Assembly (NCBI GenBank): GCA_025351525.1
Contig: JANXVV010000437.1
Location: 1-5,969, forward strand
DNA from: Humisphaera sp.
GTDB taxonomy: Bacteria > Planctomycetota > Phycisphaerae > Tepidisphaerales > Tepidisphaeraceae
Direction of reading: 5' to 3'
DNA length: 5,969 nt
Shown here one piece after another: positions 5,634-5,969 of the stretch. Position 1 is the stretch's first letter; every line of letters begins with the position of its first letter. A program made the translations under genes and the position numbers. The notes under the pieces were generated by a model. It was given only the letters and a program-made list of their open reading frames with translations, searched no databases and was not told the origin of the DNA.

Positions 5634-5855
5634 ATGATCAAGGTAAAGTCGCGCGGCAATGAAACCGCCGAGCAAATGTTGCGGCGTTTCAAGAAGATGT
5701 GCGAAAAGGAAGGGCTGACCAAAGACATCAAGCGCGTGGCCTACTACGAAAAGCCCAGCGAGAAAAAGCGCCGCCGCGGCAGTCGCAAGGGCGGGATGGG
5801 TCTTGGCATGGGTGGTTCGGGCGGCAGCAGCAGCGGCCCGCGACCGAGCCGCTAG
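5634..5855 (+). CDS. rpsU: Small ribosomal subunit protein bS21
   Basis: A complete 73-residue ribosomal protein S21, a component of the 30S platform near the 3' end of 16S rRNA that helps translation initiation. The N-terminal 48 residues are classic: MIKVKSRGNETAEQMLRRFKKMCEKEGLTKDIKRVAYYEKPSEKKRRR, with two basic helices and the conserved YYEKPSEK motif (37-44). Instead of the usual basic end, residues 49-73 form a Gly/Ser/Met-rich tail (GSRKGGMGLGMGGSGGSSSGPRPSR), likely disordered. The start is fixed by AAAGGA 6 bases upstream and by the family N-terminus. The gene has its own promoter and a leader with two hairpins. It is divergent from the thioesterase gene; what follows lies outside the window. 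The family call is near certain. Confidence 0.95.
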   Translation: MIKVKSRGNETAEQMLRRFKKMCEKEGLTKDIKRVAYYEKPSEKKRRRGSRKGGMGLGMGGSGGSSSGPRPSR

Positions 5856-5872
5856 ATTAATCAAAGCGGTTT

Positions 5873-5902
5873 TTGACGCTGTTCGTTACGGTTACACATA
5901 GT
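5873..5902 (+). promoter_or_regulatory. Possible promoter reading out of the right edge
   Basis: TTGACG (5873-5878) and CATAGT (5897-5902) are spaced by 18 bases. The -35 is good (5/6), the -10 moderate (4/6). The product would be an RNA or gene beyond the window that begins near the hairpin at 5920. Confidence 0.3.
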
Positions 5903-5919
5903 TCCCGAACATAAGGTGC

Positions 5920-5947
5920 CACAGGTCGCGGTACTCCGAGACCTGTG
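5920..5947 (+). other. Strong hairpin downstream of rpsU
   Basis: CACAGGTC (5920-5927) pairs perfectly with GACCTGTG (5940-5947). Inside, after one G-A mismatch, CGG and CCG pair around a TACT tetraloop. There is no T-run after it, so a standard terminator is unlikely. It could be a 3' end-protecting stem for rpsU mRNA, or the start of a structured leader or RNA gene continuing outside the window. Confidence 0.45.
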
Positions 5948-5969
5948 CTGGCCTAGACGAAAGACACAG

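Noticed and set aside
5547..5864. Minus-strand open frame opposite rpsU
   Set aside because: The Ala/Thr-rich start is the reverse of the S21 Gly/Ser/Arg-rich tail; rpsU on the plus strand is certain.
5901..5910. GTTCCCGAAC as a LexA-like operator
   Set aside because: Spacing of the half sites does not match known LexA boxes, and a single short match is expected by chance.
5856..5969. tRNA, RNase P, tmRNA or SRP RNA start at the right edge
   Set aside because: Read on both strands; no TTCGA-type T-loop or conserved start of these RNAs is visible.
1..5969. Novel defence, mobile or biosynthetic system
   Set aside because: All coding regions belong to familiar housekeeping, metabolic or transport families; no nuclease-toxin pairs, reverse transcriptase, integrase or repeat-spacer array was found.

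Overview
The window holds six protein genes and a few compact intergenic regions. Five genes are complete and one runs off the left edge. Most likely it is ordinary chromosome from a member of the Planctomycetota, perhaps Phycisphaerae-like. That placement is an inference from the planctomycete-style ribosomal protein S21 with a Gly/Ser tail, the Pro/Ala/Thr/Gln-rich linker after the lipobox of the TolC-family protein, moderately high GC, scarce Shine-Dalgarno sites and a CACGAA-type intergenic repeat. No plasmid, phage, transposase, CRISPR, rRNA or tRNA signal was seen.

Left part (1-1482, minus strand): a YhaM-like OB-fold/HD-domain 3'-5' exoribonuclease is followed after 12 bases by the N-terminal 125 codons of L-rhamnose isomerase (rhaA). 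The two are probably co-transcribed. The ribosome binding site of rhaA overlaps the stop codon of the nuclease gene.

Middle (1483-3474): a divergent promoter region separates the nuclease from a plus-strand TolC-family outer-membrane lipoprotein. A good sigma70-type promoter at 1555-1583 places the real start of this gene at about 1612 (or 1633), not at the first in-frame ATG at 1528. The gene ends at a perfect 10-base inverted repeat that probably terminates both it and the converging seryl-tRNA synthetase gene.

Right part (3475-5969): serS and a hotdog-fold acyl-CoA thioesterase (YbgC/FadM type) both lie on the minus strand. They are separated by a 225-base spacer holding an inverted-repeat element of about 133 bases. 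Divergent from the thioesterase is rpsU (ribosomal protein bS21), with a promoter, a leader of about 127 bases containing two hairpins, and a clear Shine-Dalgarno site. The last 114 bases carry a possible promoter and a strong hairpin leading out of the window.

The genes are mostly housekeeping (RNA turnover, tRNA charging, ribosome, lipid/thioester metabolism), with one sugar-catabolism gene and one export gene. I see no new multi-gene system. The best leads are non-coding: the inverted-repeat element, the structured rpsU leader, and a set of three minus-strand genes that lack Shine-Dalgarno sites and have -10-like hexamers 6-7 bases before their ATG, which suggests leaderless mRNAs.
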